NCBI RefSeq assembly: GCF_014337925.2
Contig: NZ_CP143423.1
Location: 3,998,501 to 4,062,500 of the forward strand
Source of the DNA: Roseobacter fucihabitans
GTDB lineage: Bacteria > Pseudomonadota > Alphaproteobacteria > Rhodobacterales > Rhodobacteraceae
Direction: 5' to 3'
DNA: 64,000 nt
Position 1 is the stretch's first letter, and each line of letters opens with the position of its first letter. The notes under the pieces were generated by a model, which ran no database searches, had not been told where the DNA came from, and saw only the letters and a list, made by a program, of their open reading frames with translations. A program made the position numbers and the translations under genes. This document shows, piece after piece, positions 25,585 to 35,057 of this stretch.

Positions 25585-25982
25585 TCATGACGCATTGCGC
25601 TTGCCTCCTGCCTGTCTGAGGTCGTCATAGCGATCCACATTTGCCTTTGGGGCGGTTTCCAATGCAAGAGCATCCATTGCCCGACAGGCGATTGCAAAGC
25701 AATCTGCCGAGAGGGGGGCGGATCGATCTCTGGGTGATCTGTCTGCTTGGGATCGATCAGTCTATGCAACGGGTTCAGGATATGTGTCTTCGTCGGCACC
25801 CCAGCTTCCAGCGCCAGCTCAACTGCACGCAGGACGGCGCTTTCGTCGTGGTGTAAATGGCGCCAATCATAGATGACTTTGCCTGGCTTGCGATGGGATC
25901 GGTCAATGATGCGCTCATGTGTGCAGACGGTTTGGCCTTGAGCCACAATGACCAACCGTTCTGGGTAAACGCCTGATGTCAT
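25585..25982 (-). pseudogene. istA: IstA transposase of IS21, C-terminal fragment
   Basis: Contains GVYPERLVIVAQGQTVCTHE, IIDRSHRKPGKVIYDWRH and, after an apparent small deletion, AVLRAVELALEAGVPTKTHI, the C-terminus of IS21 transposases. The DDE catalytic domain is absent. A 41-base palindrome at 25676-25716 interrupts P-P-D-A-L-A-L. It ends 26 bases before the istB start in the normal istA-istB order. Confidence 0.82.
25676..25716 (+). repeat. Palindromic element family A, copy 11 (41 bp)
   Basis: Ends ATTGCCCGACA and GAGAGGGG with hairpin GATTGC-AAA-GCAATC, nearly identical to copy 1. After CATCC in istA; excision restores D-P-P-D-A-L-A-L. Confidence 0.9.
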
Positions 25983-26143
25983 GGTACCCCTAATTGTTGG
26001 ATGCTCGTCCCAAAAAAGTTAAGTAAATATGAGCTCTAGGCTGTATCGCTAATTACTGGACGGTTCATTCTGTGGATAAGATAAGCTCGCAGTAAACACG
26101 AAACTTACAGGGAACCGGACTTCTTGAGTGATAGATCGCTAAA

Positions 26144-27775
26144 TCAGAAATTGGACAAAATGAGCGAAGCGATATTTGCACTGGATGCGGTTTCAAACCC
26201 TTGCGCACTGCTGGACAACAGATAGGTTTGTCTCAGGTTGTCCAGCCTATCGGGCTCAAGGAATTGATCAACTTCATTGGTGCCAAAAAACGTTTCTGAT
26301 CTGTCTTTTAATATCGAAAGTTGTTGATCCACATCAATACTGCCGAAACTGGATGGCAATCGGAGTGCGCCTTCAAAGGCTTGTCGCAACGGTGGTGAGG
26401 CCATGATCGAAAACCATTTGCTATCGTTGCTGGACCCCCCCTCGGCTAATTGGGTCAACTCGCGTTCGAGTGAAAGAGCCACTCGCATCGCGGGGTCACG
26501 TTCACCCACTTGGATCTCAAATTGCCTGTCAAGATAGTTCCGCGTGACCTGTTCGACAAATCCCTCGGGATAAGTCCGTGTCGTTACAGGCTCTTTGAAG
26601 TTGAAGAGATTGAACAGCGCCGAATATGGTTCGGCAGTAAGAACATTCACTGCAGAGTTTGGGTCTTCAGGGTCGGAGGTCAACACTCTCTCGACGACCT
26701 GTTTAGAAGAAAGTGTACTCGGAATTCCGTACAGGTCTCTAGACGCTTGCAATAGCGCTTCAGCATCCAGAACCTGTTCCGGGGTATCGAGCAGATTGTC
26801 ATTTTCCACTGCGGCGTTAACAAATGCCTCCAACGTTCCTTGTTTGAACACAGGATCGCCTGCCGTATCGACAACAGGATCACCGAGGTCGTCCAGCACA
26901 GGCGTATTGAAGTTGAACGCGGCGGCGAACAAGGCAAACCGCTCATCCTCCAAGGTATTGGCAAAGGATGCATCATCATTCAGATCCGACTGCAAGACAT
27001 CCGTCAAAAAATCTGCAGTATAGACGTCGTCCAAATCGAATATTGCGAGCGCTTCCTCAAGCATTTCGGGTTCTGCAAGCAGTTGTTCTGTTGTCGTGAC
27101 GTCATCGAAAGTGCCGGAAAAAACATCAACGATGTCATCCAGCCGGCTCCGGTCTTGTTCCTTCTGAAAGAAATTGAAGGTTTCTGCAAAATCAACAAGT
27201 CTTGAATCAGGCATTCTATTTGCGAATGAATTCTCGTCCGACAGGTCCGATTCCAATACCTGCTTGAGAAAATAGGTATTGGATATATTCCCTTCCAGGC
27301 CGAACTTCTCAAGTGAGGCGCGCAACAAACCCCTGTCAGCCAACAGATCATCTGCACTCTGGAGTCCCTGCATACTCACTGTCAATTCATCAGCGCTCTG
27401 GGCCTCCAGCAGGCGCGCACCGCCTTCACCTGCAAAGTTAAAGGTTTCGGCAAAGGCAAGATATCTTTTGTCCGCCAGACGGTTTGCCAACGACCTGTCG
27501 TCTTCGAGGTCGGAATCGAGAATTCTTTTTAGGAAGGCGATGTTGCCGAGATCTTCATCCAGACCGAAGGCTCCCAGCGCGACTTTCAACAGGGTTCGGT
27601 CTTCCAGGAGTTCGTCGGAGGTCTGAACGTCTTTCATGCGCTCTGCGAATTGCGTTGTTTCACGCGTCGTCAGAGGGTTTTGCTCAAAGAGGCTTTGTTG
27701 TTGCTCGCGCGTTCGCTGCAAAAACGCATAGCCTGCAACGCCGGACCCGAAAACTGTTGGAACAAAAGTCACCAC
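26144..27775 (-). CDS. DUF1217 family (flagellum-associated) protein
   Basis: 543 residues, soluble, acidic. It begins MVTFVPTVFGSGVAGYAFLQ and contains four repeats of about 85 residues, each with a pattern like LLxxALxxFGL...FLKxxLxSDLxDxxSFANRLxDxR and ending AETFNF or similar. This is the DUF1217 family, usually encoded beside flagellar genes in Rhodobacterales. No flagellar genes are near, and mobile DNA lies on both sides, so it is displaced from its usual setting. The frame is intact. Confidence 0.85.
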   Translation of the reverse strand: MVTFVPTVFGSGVAGYAFLQRTREQQQSLFEQNPLTTRETTQFAERMKDVQTSDELLEDRTLLKVALGAFGLDEDLGNIAFLKRILDSDLEDDRSLANRLADKRYLAFAETFNFAGEGGARLLEAQSADELTVSMQGLQSADDLLADRGLLRASLEKFGLEGNISNTYFLKQVLESDLSDENSFANRMPDSRLVDFAETFNFFQKEQDRSRLDDIVDVFSGTFDDVTTTEQLLAEPEMLEEALAIFDLDDVYTADFLTDVLQSDLNDDASFANTLEDERFALFAAAFNFNTPVLDDLGDPVVDTAGDPVFKQGTLEAFVNAAVENDNLLDTPEQVLDAEALLQASRDLYGIPSTLSSKQVVERVLTSDPEDPNSAVNVLTAEPYSALFNLFNFKEPVTTRTYPEGFVEQVTRNYLDRQFEIQVGERDPAMRVALSLERELTQLAEGGSSNDSKWFSIMASPPLRQAFEGALRLPSSFGSIDVDQQLSILKDRSETFFGTNEVDQFLEPDRLDNLRQTYLLSSSAQGFETASSANIASLILSNF

Positions 27776-28010
27776 TTACCTCCATGCAATCAGAAAACTT
27801 CCAAAGTACACCTTAAACCATCTCGAGCCGACACGATGAAACCTGTGTCTTCTCCACCTGGAGCATGGTGGTACCGCAAATAAGTTAAGGTTCATTAAAC
27901 TTTATCGCTCGAATGGGATGACCGTTCCGAGCCCAAACTTACATATTGCAAGCTGACGATTTCGTTGTCTCTAATGGCATGTACGCTTGTAGCCCTGAGC
28001 AGCTTGGCCC

Positions 28011-28230
28011 TTAAAATCGTGCGAGGAAATTTCGACATGCCACTGCGCCATACCCCTCAGCCCAGTTTTCTAAATGTGACCAATTGGGAGTATATTTGGC
28101 AATAGCTTCTGAATTCCAAAACTTTAACATACCGTCACTCGGCACTTCATCTGTTTCGGATGCGATACCAATAAAGACAATTAAATCAGGGTCATCGTCA
28201 TTGAGTGCAGCATCAGAAGCAAGTATCAGT
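28011..28230 (-). pseudogene. C-terminal fragment of an unrecognised protein
   Basis: About 72 residues that look like real protein (LNDDDPDLIVFIGIASETDE, GMLKFWNSEAIAKYTPNWSH then AEGYGAVACRNFLARF) end in TAA. The frame upstream of 28230 becomes the antisense of the peptide-binding protein fragment, so the 5' part of this gene has been replaced. No family recognised. Confidence 0.4.
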
Positions 28231-28232
28231 AT

Positions 28233-28816
28233 TTGACGCGTGCCGCCAGCGCCGAAGACCTCAGCGCACAGGTTGAGGCAGATTTCGGGCAACTCGACCC
28301 GGCCTTTTGGCAAAGCACGTCAGATGTCAACGTGATCCACGCCATTTTCCCGAAATTGATCGAGTTCAAGAATAGTGAGACTTGGGATTGGGAGCTTTCC
28401 TCTGCTGAAAGCATCGAGCAGGTCGATGAGTTGACGATCCGGTTCAAGCTGAAGCCGGGGTTGATGTGGACAAATGGCTACGGCGAGGTCACAGCGGAAG
28501 ATGTTGAGTATTCATTCGAACGCTTCAATAACGAAGCACTTGCGGCATCAAATGCAGGCGACTGGGCACCTCTCAAAGACGTTGAAGTGGTCGACACGTA
28601 TACTGGCCTGATCCATCTGAATGAACCTTTTGCCCCGATCTGGTGGAGCACGCTTCCCTATGCAGCCGGGTCGATCATCAGCAAAAAGGCAACCGAAGAA
28701 CAAGGCGGTACTTTTACGACGGCACCGAAAGCCACAGCAGGCCCTTACAAAATCGATCGCTGGGACCAGGGACAGCGCACTGTCCTGGTTGCTCATGAGG
28801 GTTGGAACGGCGACAC
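28233..28816 (+). pseudogene. Peptide ABC transporter substrate-binding protein (SBP_bac_5), fragment
   Basis: About 195 residues of a family-5 binding protein without signal peptide: DPAFWQSTSDVNVIHAIFPK, LTIRFKLKPGLMWTNGYGEV, AEDVEYSFERF and GPYKIDRW. It begins with a TTG in frame at a junction with another gene fragment and runs without a stop into IS256 transposase sequence after HEGWNGD, giving a chimeric 277-codon frame to 29066. The C-terminal two thirds are absent from the window. Confidence 0.8.
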
Positions 28817-29365
28817 GACGGTCCAGACCTGCATCGTGCATCTTGTGCGCCATTCCCTGAACTTCTGCGGCTGGAAGGACCGCAAGAATGTCGCCAAGGA
28901 TTTGAAGCGGGTTTACTCCCCTGCCTGGCAGGTGATGTTTACATCACCGAGAAGGAGGCCACCGGTGACGGTGAGGCTGAAAAGGCTCTGGCTGACTTTG
29001 AGGCTGAATGGGGCCAGAAATATCCTTCAATCGCCCCAAGTTGGCGTCGGGCATGGCAAGAAGTGATCCCGTTCTTTGCCTTCCCGCCTGCCGTGCGCAA
29101 AATCATCTACACCACCAATGCCATCGAAAGCCTTAACCGCGTCATCCGAAAAACCACCAAAACACGCGGCAGCTTTCCAACAGATGATGCCGCACCCAAG
29201 CTGATCTATCTGGCGATCCGCAGCTTCGAGAAGGCTGGTAGGTGCGTCAGACAATTGGTGGACGCTCGAAATCGGTTCGCTATCCTATACCCAGAACGGT
29301 TCAGCAAATAACCCGTCTCAACCGCATGAGCTGAGCCTCATACACAGAGTTTCGGATACTCTCTG
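28817..29365 (+). mobile_element. IS256-family remnant (5' truncated, frameshifted transposase, right end present)
   Basis: Transposase C-terminal half: VQTCIVHLVRHSLNFCGWKD in one frame, then LADFEAEWGQKYPSIAPSWR, VIPFFAFPPAVRKIIYTTNA and IESLNRVIRKTTKTRG in another. The break is near 28920. A stop at 29311 is followed by CAGAGTTTCGGATACTCTC at about 29344, which resembles an IS256-type terminal repeat. The N-terminal half was lost when it fused with the binding-protein gene. Confidence 0.82.
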
Positions 29366-29658
29366 GCGAACCCGTTTTTGCCGTGACAATCCTCTTGGGT
29401 TTTCAGTTTATCCCCCGTATTCGGCATCTGCCATAAAAGCGTTTCCACCTCTTCGATACACGATCCTACACAAGTGCGGCTATCACGCCATCGGGAGCCA
29501 TGCCGCCAAGTCAAATTGCTGCGCAAATTCGCCGCCTATAAGTAGGTTTAGACGATCATGCACTCGCCCGATCTGAGCTTCGTCGATGCCTGCCCGTTAT
29601 GAAATCGACCGACGGAGTTCGCCGCCTCAGGCCCGCATCACGCCACCTGAAACTCCGT
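29366..29658. other. Gap after the IS256 end; no gene seen
   Basis: No convincing coding frame on either strand. It separates the mobile region from the CoA-transferase gene. Confidence 0.5.
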
Positions 29659-30777
29659 TCACGTGAGGGCGCCAGTCGCGCGCATGCGGGCGATTTCTGC
29701 CGCATCATAGCCCAAATCGCTCAAAATCGCCTCGGTATCTGCGCCAATTGGCTTGGGCGATGTTGGGCGTGACGGCGCGCTGCGACTAAAGCGCGGGGCG
29801 GGGCTTGCCTGCGGGACGTTTTGGTCTTGGTAAAAACCGCCCCGCTCTACGTTTCGGGGGTGCAACGGGGCCTCCCTAAAATCCAGAACCGGCGCGACAC
29901 AGGCGTCGCTTCCCTCAAACAGTGCCACCCAGGCATCGCGCGTTTTTGTCTTGAAAACTCTGGCAAATTCCTCACGGTCCGTGGCCCATCTGGCGCGATC
30001 ATTCTGCGCCGTTGGACCGGGATGAGGCAACCCAGCCTTTTCAACAAGCTGTGCAAAAAACTGTGGCTCCAGCGCTCCGACGGAAATAGATTTCCCATCT
30101 GCGCATTCATAACACCGATAAAACGGGGCACCTCCATCGAGCCAATTGGCCTCTCGTTCCGGGCGCCATGTTCCCTGTGCTTGCAAAGAATGCAGCAACC
30201 CCATCATAGCAGGTACACCATCGCACATGGCCGCATCCACCACCTGACCCTTGCCGGAAATACCGCGTTCAACAAGTGCAGAGAGCAGCCCGAAGATCAG
30301 AAACATTGCCCCACCGCCATAATCCGCGACCAGATTGAGCGGCGCGACGGGGGGATGACCCGCCGGACCGATGGCGTGCAACGCACCGGTCATCGCAAGG
30401 TAATTAATGTCGTGTCCGGCCGTCTGCGCCAAGGCCCCCTCCTGCCCCCAGCCGGTCATGCGCCCATAGATCAAATGATCATCACAATCTAGCGGGCCAA
30501 GACCCAGACGTTCCATCACACCGGGGCGAAACCCTTCAATGAGGATATCGGCCTTTGCGATCAAACTCTTGGCCGCGTCCCGCCCCTCAGAAGATTTCAG
30601 ATTAAGCGCGACGCTGTGTTTGCCCCGTCGGTTAATATCCGTGGGATCGGCGGGGGCGGAGGCGCGGTCGATTGTGATCACACGAGCGCCCATATCCACA
30701 AGAAGCTGCCCAGCCAGAGGTGCCGGCCCCAGCCCGGAAAACTCCACAACGCTCAGCGATGCAAGCGGACCACTCAT
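29659..30777 (-). CDS. CaiB/BaiF family (class III) CoA-transferase, racemase-like
   Basis: 372 residues from the ATG at 30777, which overlaps the upstream ATPase stop (ATGA). Hallmarks: LSVVEFSGLGPAPLAGQLLV then DMGARVITID at the N-terminus, NRRGKHSVALNLKS, ADILIEGFRPGVMERLGLGP (with the active-site region) and GQEGALAQTAGHDINYLAMT. The GHDINYLAMTG form is closest to alpha-methylacyl-CoA racemases. It is last in the long peptide-transporter operon; what acyl-CoA it handles is unknown. Confidence 0.9.
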   Translation of the reverse strand: MSGPLASLSVVEFSGLGPAPLAGQLLVDMGARVITIDRASAPADPTDINRRGKHSVALNLKSSEGRDAAKSLIAKADILIEGFRPGVMERLGLGPLDCDDHLIYGRMTGWGQEGALAQTAGHDINYLAMTGALHAIGPAGHPPVAPLNLVADYGGGAMFLIFGLLSALVERGISGKGQVVDAAMCDGVPAMMGLLHSLQAQGTWRPEREANWLDGGAPFYRCYECADGKSISVGALEPQFFAQLVEKAGLPHPGPTAQNDRARWATDREEFARVFKTKTRDAWVALFEGSDACVAPVLDFREAPLHPRNVERGGFYQDQNVPQASPAPRFSRSAPSRPTSPKPIGADTEAILSDLGYDAAEIARMRATGALT

Positions 30778-31736
30778 TCGGCCATATGACAGGCCACGCA
30801 TGCGCCGCGAATATCGCGCATTTCGGGGCGGGTCTGGCTGCATATATCAGCCGCCAAGGGGCAACGTGGATGATAGGCGCACCCTGTCGGCGGATTGATC
30901 GGGTCGGGGATTTCACCGGTCGGCGGGGGGACTTCGCGCCCGAACTGTCCCAATTGCGGTGCGGCGGCCAGCAACATCTGCGTGTAGGGGTGTTTGGGAT
31001 CATCAAACAGCGCATCCGGACCCGCCTCCTCAACCAGACGGCCGAGATAAAGCACACCGATCCTATCCGCCATATGCTGCACCACGGTCAGATCATGGCT
31101 GATGAACAGATAGGTTAGGCCAAATTCATCCTTCAGATCGCTCATCAGGTTCAAAACCTGCGCCTGAACCGATACATCAAGTGCTGAGGTCGGTTCATCA
31201 CAGACAATCAGTTTCGGCTCAGAGGCCAGCGCGCGCGCAATGCAAATACGTTGGCGTTGCCCCCCGGAAAATTCATGCGGGAACTTGCCCGCATCGCGCG
31301 CGGATAACCCGACCTGTTCCAACAGGCGTTCGGCCATCCCATCGGTATTGCCACCGCGCGCGGCCACGGGTTCAACAATCACATCGCGCACCCGCCAACG
31401 CGGATTGAGCGAGGCAAACGGGTCCTGAAAGATCATCTGGATGTCGCGCCGGACGGCGTCGACCTTGGCGGCATCCTTTTCGCGCGCGAGATCCGTGCCG
31501 CGTATCTCAACCGACCCCTTTGACGGGCCGAGCAGACCAACGAGCATTTTGCCGATGGTTGATTTTCCCGAACCACTTTCCCCGACCAGCGCGTAAACGC
31601 TGCGCTCTTCGATCTGGAAACTGACGTCGGAAACGGCAGTAAGATAGGCCTTCTCGCGCCGCTCCACTACCCGGTTGAGCCAGGGTTTAGAGACGTCAAA
31701 AATACGGGTCAGATTGCGAACATCCACAAGCGCCAT
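30774..31736 (-). CDS. Oligopeptide ABC transporter ATP-binding protein (DppF/OppF-like)
   Basis: 320 residues: Walker A GESGSGKST, signature FSGGQRQRICIARAL, Walker B LIVCDEPTSALDVS and the C-terminal oligopeptide extension with the cluster-binding cysteines (GCAYHPRCPLAADIC). It pairs with the DppD-like protein encoded just upstream, sharing a one-base stop/start overlap. Confidence 0.93.
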   Translation of the reverse strand: MALVDVRNLTRIFDVSKPWLNRVVERREKAYLTAVSDVSFQIEERSVYALVGESGSGKSTIGKMLVGLLGPSKGSVEIRGTDLAREKDAAKVDAVRRDIQMIFQDPFASLNPRWRVRDVIVEPVAARGGNTDGMAERLLEQVGLSARDAGKFPHEFSGGQRQRICIARALASEPKLIVCDEPTSALDVSVQAQVLNLMSDLKDEFGLTYLFISHDLTVVQHMADRIGVLYLGRLVEEAGPDALFDDPKHPYTQMLLAAAPQLGQFGREVPPPTGEIPDPINPPTGCAYHPRCPLAADICSQTRPEMRDIRGACVACHMAE

Positions 31737-32716
31737 CAGGCCACCGCCTCCCGTTCCATCGGGAACCAGCAGGCGGCGCGCCCTGTTCCATCCTCAATGC
31801 GCGGACCCGGCGCGCTGCGACATCGATCCTGTGCGCGCGGACAGCGTGGATGAAAAGCGCAGCCCTCCGGTAGCGCGTCCAATTGCGGCATCGCGCCCGG
31901 AATTTGATGCAAGCGATCCTTGCCGCGCGAGGCTAGCGGGGTCGAGCCCATCAGACCGTCGGTATAGGGATGATACGGCGTGGTCAGCACATCGCGCACC
32001 GCTCCAAGCTCGGCCAATTGTCCCGCATACATCACCGCCACCCGGTCGGCGGCCTCGGCAATCACACCCATGTCGTGGGTGATCAGCATCACCGCCGTGC
32101 CACGCTCGCGGCAAAGCTTTTTCAACAGCGCAATGATCTGAGCCTGCACGGATACATCGAGCGCCGTGGTCGGTTCATCCGCGATGATCAGCGAGGGTTC
32201 TGCACAGAGCGCCAGCGCGATCACCACCCGTTGGCGCATGCCCCCGGAAAACTCATGCGGGTAACTGCCTACGCGTTCACGGGCGCCGGGGATGCCCACC
32301 TCCTCCAGTGCGGCGACGGCGCGGTTTTCGGCCTCCCGGCGCGAGATATCAAGGTGCGCCAGCATGGTTTCGGTGAGTTGATCGCCGATCCTGAGCAGCG
32401 GGTTGAGCGAGGTGAGCGGGTCCTGAAACACCATGCCGATTTCCTTGCCGCGCAGACGCCGCATGTCTTCGCCCTTCAGATGGTCAACGCGCGTCCCCCG
32501 CACCCATATTTCACCCTGGGCGATATGGGCAGGCGGGCTGAGCAGGCCAATTACCGCGTTTCCGGCCATGGATTTCCCCGCACCGGACTCGCCCACCACG
32601 CCCAGCACTTCGCCTTCAGCGATGTCATAACTGACGCCATTGACGGGTCGTAAAATGCCGTGGCGCGTCGGGATTTCGACCGTCAGATCGCGGATGGAGA
32701 GGATGGTGTCTGTCAT
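31736..32716 (-). CDS. Oligopeptide ABC transporter ATP-binding protein (DppD/OppD-like)
   Basis: 326 residues: Walker A GESGAGKSM (T/S position is M, S is retained one earlier), signature FSGGMRQRVVIALAL, Walker B LIIADEPTTALDVS and the C-terminal GCAFHPRCPRAQDRC motif that binds an iron-sulfur cluster in OppD-type subunits. It overlaps the cupin gene upstream by four bases. Confidence 0.93.
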   Translation of the reverse strand: MTDTILSIRDLTVEIPTRHGILRPVNGVSYDIAEGEVLGVVGESGAGKSMAGNAVIGLLSPPAHIAQGEIWVRGTRVDHLKGEDMRRLRGKEIGMVFQDPLTSLNPLLRIGDQLTETMLAHLDISRREAENRAVAALEEVGIPGARERVGSYPHEFSGGMRQRVVIALALCAEPSLIIADEPTTALDVSVQAQIIALLKKLCRERGTAVMLITHDMGVIAEAADRVAVMYAGQLAELGAVRDVLTTPYHPYTDGLMGSTPLASRGKDRLHQIPGAMPQLDALPEGCAFHPRCPRAQDRCRSAPGPRIEDGTGRAACWFPMEREAVA

Positions 32717-33069
32717 GTGGGTACTCTGTCGCCATCTGCTCCGGGGGCAGAAATCACGAGGAACCGGACGTCGCTTTGGCTGTCGTTTCGGGCTTGATGC
32801 GCTTGCTGAGGCAAGACCGGCAGCGCGTCATTTGGCGTCAGCCGGTGCATTTCTCCTTCGACCTCCATGCTCAATTCCCCTTCGATTACATAGAATAACT
32901 GGTGCGCTTCTTGATGAAAATGTCTTACCTCTTCCGCATTGGGGGGCATCCTTTCCTCGATGACCGAAAGGCCTAGCGTGCCCATCAGACGCCACCCCTC
33001 ACAGACCTCGCCCCAAGTGTAATGGGGCGCGCTCTGCCGGTTGAGCACAGTCTGTGAAGCGGAGGTCAT
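32713..33069 (-). CDS. Small cupin-domain protein in the transporter operon
   Basis: 118 residues from the ATG at 33069 (one-base overlap with the permease stop). A single cupin barrel: EEVRHFHQEAHQLFYVIEGE gives the HxH..E metal-binding set, and LPVLPQQAHQARNDS the second histidine. Its placement between permease and ATPase genes is unusual. It could be a small isomerase, a dioxygenase-like enzyme or a ligand sensor for the imported compound. Confidence 0.85.
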   Translation of the reverse strand: MTSASQTVLNRQSAPHYTWGEVCEGWRLMGTLGLSVIEERMPPNAEEVRHFHQEAHQLFYVIEGELSMEVEGEMHRLTPNDALPVLPQQAHQARNDSQSDVRFLVISAPGADGDRVPT

Positions 33070-34025
33070 CACCGCAACCTCGGGTTCAGCGCGTCGCGCA
33101 ACCAATCACCCAGCAGGTTCACCGATAGCGCCAGTGCCAGCAGTGTTGCGGCAGGGAAGAGCAAAATCCACCATTCACCCGAGAACAGGAACCCCTGCCC
33201 GATGCGGATAAGCGTCCCAAGGGAGGGTTGCGTGGGCGGTGCGCCGACGCCGAGGAAGCTGAGCGTGGCTTCGGCGATGATCGCCAAAGCCAGCGAAATC
33301 GTCGCAATGACCAACACGGGACTAAGCACATTGGGCAGGATATGACGCAGCATGATCGCGCCCGAACCGCGCCCGATCAAACGGGCGGCCTGCACGTATT
33401 CCTTGTTCTTCTCCACCAGTGTCGCACCGCGCACCACGCGGGCAAACTGCACCCAATCGCTGAGACCAATCGCGATGATCAGCACCCAGATTGCCATCTG
33501 ATCGCGGTATTCTACGGGGGTGATACCCTTGGCGACGCCAAAGATCAGCATCGCCACAAGGATCGCCGGGAAGGTCAATTGCACGTCAGCCACGCGCATG
33601 ATGATCGTCTCGACCCAGCCGCCAAGATAGCCCGCGAGCAGCCCAAGCGTCACGCCGAGAACCATCGCAAACAGCACCGCGGCCGCCCCCACAAAAAGCG
33701 AAATCCGCATGCCATAGAGGATCGTGGAAAACACATCGCGCCCCTGATCGTCGGTCCCGAGCCAGAAGGTTTCACCGGTAAACGCGTTGGGTTCCATCGG
33801 GGCGGAAAACCCGTTCATCAGGTTCAGCGAGCCGGGATCAAACGGGTTATAGGGTGCAATCAGCGGGGCAAAAACCGCGCAGAGCATCATGATCAAAACC
33901 ATCGTTGCGGAGACGATCGCGACGGGGGACTTCTTGAACTGATAGGCGAAATCGCTGTCGAGTGCGACGCGCAGGCGCGAGCGTTCCTCTGGTTTGACGG
34001 GCGTATTTTGGGAAATGTCAGCCAT
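33069..34025 (-). CDS. Oligopeptide ABC transporter permease (DppC-like)
   Basis: 318 residues with an N-terminal cytoplasmic stretch, about six helices, FWLGTDDQGRDVFSTILYGM and the EAA loop (YVQAARLIGRGSGAIMLRHI then LPNVLSPVLV). The GTDDxGRDxxSR signature is diagnostic of DppC/OppC. It overlaps the DppB-like gene by one base. Confidence 0.94.
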   Translation of the reverse strand: MADISQNTPVKPEERSRLRVALDSDFAYQFKKSPVAIVSATMVLIMMLCAVFAPLIAPYNPFDPGSLNLMNGFSAPMEPNAFTGETFWLGTDDQGRDVFSTILYGMRISLFVGAAAVLFAMVLGVTLGLLAGYLGGWVETIIMRVADVQLTFPAILVAMLIFGVAKGITPVEYRDQMAIWVLIIAIGLSDWVQFARVVRGATLVEKNKEYVQAARLIGRGSGAIMLRHILPNVLSPVLVIATISLALAIIAEATLSFLGVGAPPTQPSLGTLIRIGQGFLFSGEWWILLFPAATLLALALSVNLLGDWLRDALNPRLR

Positions 34026-35005
34026 CAGTGCGCCGCCGTTCTATCCGCGCGCAACCGCGGATCAATTGCAAAATAAAGAAGATCCACCAGCAGGTTAATA
34101 CCCACAAACATCACTGAAATCAGCATCAGATACGCGGCCATCACGGGGATATCCACGAATTGGATCGCGTTAATGAACAACAGACCCACGCCCGGCCATT
34201 GGAACACGGTTTCAGTGATGATCGCAAAAGCGATGATCGAACCGAGCTGCAAACCGGTCACCGTGATCACCGGCACCAATGTGTTTTTCAGCGCATGGCG
34301 GAAATTCACCGCACGATCCCGCAAGCCCCGCGCGCGCGCGAAACGGATGTAATCCTGCCGCAGGACTTCGAGCATCTCGGACCGGACCAGACGCATGATC
34401 AGGGTCATTTGATAGAGCCCGAGGGTGATGGAGGGTAATATCAACGCCTTGAGCCCGCTTTCCGTCAGGAATCCGGTTGTCCACCATCCGATCTGGACGG
34501 TGTCGCCGCGCCCGAAGCTGGGTAGCCACCCAAGTTCGACAGAAAACAGATAAATCAGGAGAATCCCGATCAGGAAGGTGGGTAAGGACACCCCAATCAA
34601 GGAGACGGACATGATGGTATTGGCCGCAACGCCATTACGCCGGATCGCGGTGAAAACCCCGAGCGCAATGCCAATGCTGATCGCTAGAAATCCCGAGACG
34701 GCGGCCAGTTCCAGCGTTGCCGGTGCGCGTTCCACCAAAATGTCGGAAACCGGGCGGCCCTGGCGGTAGCTGACCCCGAAGTTCCCCTGCGCGGCCCCTT
34801 TGAGGAACTTGTAATATTGCACCGGAAACGGCTGATCGAGGCCAAGCTGTGTGCGCAACCGTTCGATATCTGCCTGCGTGCGTTCCTGCCCCAGCATGTT
34901 GTCCACCGGGTCACCAACAAAGCGAAACATGGAAAAGGCCACAAGCCCCACGACAAGCAGCACAATGGCAGATTGGAATACACGTTGGATGACATAGGCT
35001 AGCAT
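34025..35005 (-). CDS. Oligopeptide ABC transporter permease (DppB-like)
   Basis: 326 residues starting MLAYVIQRVFQSAIVLLVVG, with DPVDNMLGQERTQADIERLR, FGVSYRQGRPVSDILVERAP and an EAA loop (DYIRFARARGLRDRAVNFRH). This is the standard DppB/OppB N-terminus and loop order. Confidence 0.94.
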   Translation of the reverse strand: MLAYVIQRVFQSAIVLLVVGLVAFSMFRFVGDPVDNMLGQERTQADIERLRTQLGLDQPFPVQYYKFLKGAAQGNFGVSYRQGRPVSDILVERAPATLELAAVSGFLAISIGIALGVFTAIRRNGVAANTIMSVSLIGVSLPTFLIGILLIYLFSVELGWLPSFGRGDTVQIGWWTTGFLTESGLKALILPSITLGLYQMTLIMRLVRSEMLEVLRQDYIRFARARGLRDRAVNFRHALKNTLVPVITVTGLQLGSIIAFAIITETVFQWPGVGLLFINAIQFVDIPVMAAYLMLISVMFVGINLLVDLLYFAIDPRLRADRTAAH

Positions 35006-35057
35006 AGGGTCATATGTTTCCTGTGGCTGGCGGGGTCAAGCGCGAAACCCGCATGGC

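Larger units (their letters stand above)
24522..25985 (-). mobile_element. IS21-family remnant punctuated by palindromic elements
   Basis: Minus-strand istA (3' part only) followed by istB. The right end begins near TGAGCCGGTATTTTCACCG at 24522, an IS21-like terminus; the left end and most of istA are missing. Six family-A palindromes and one family-B palindrome lie inside. Confidence 0.85.
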
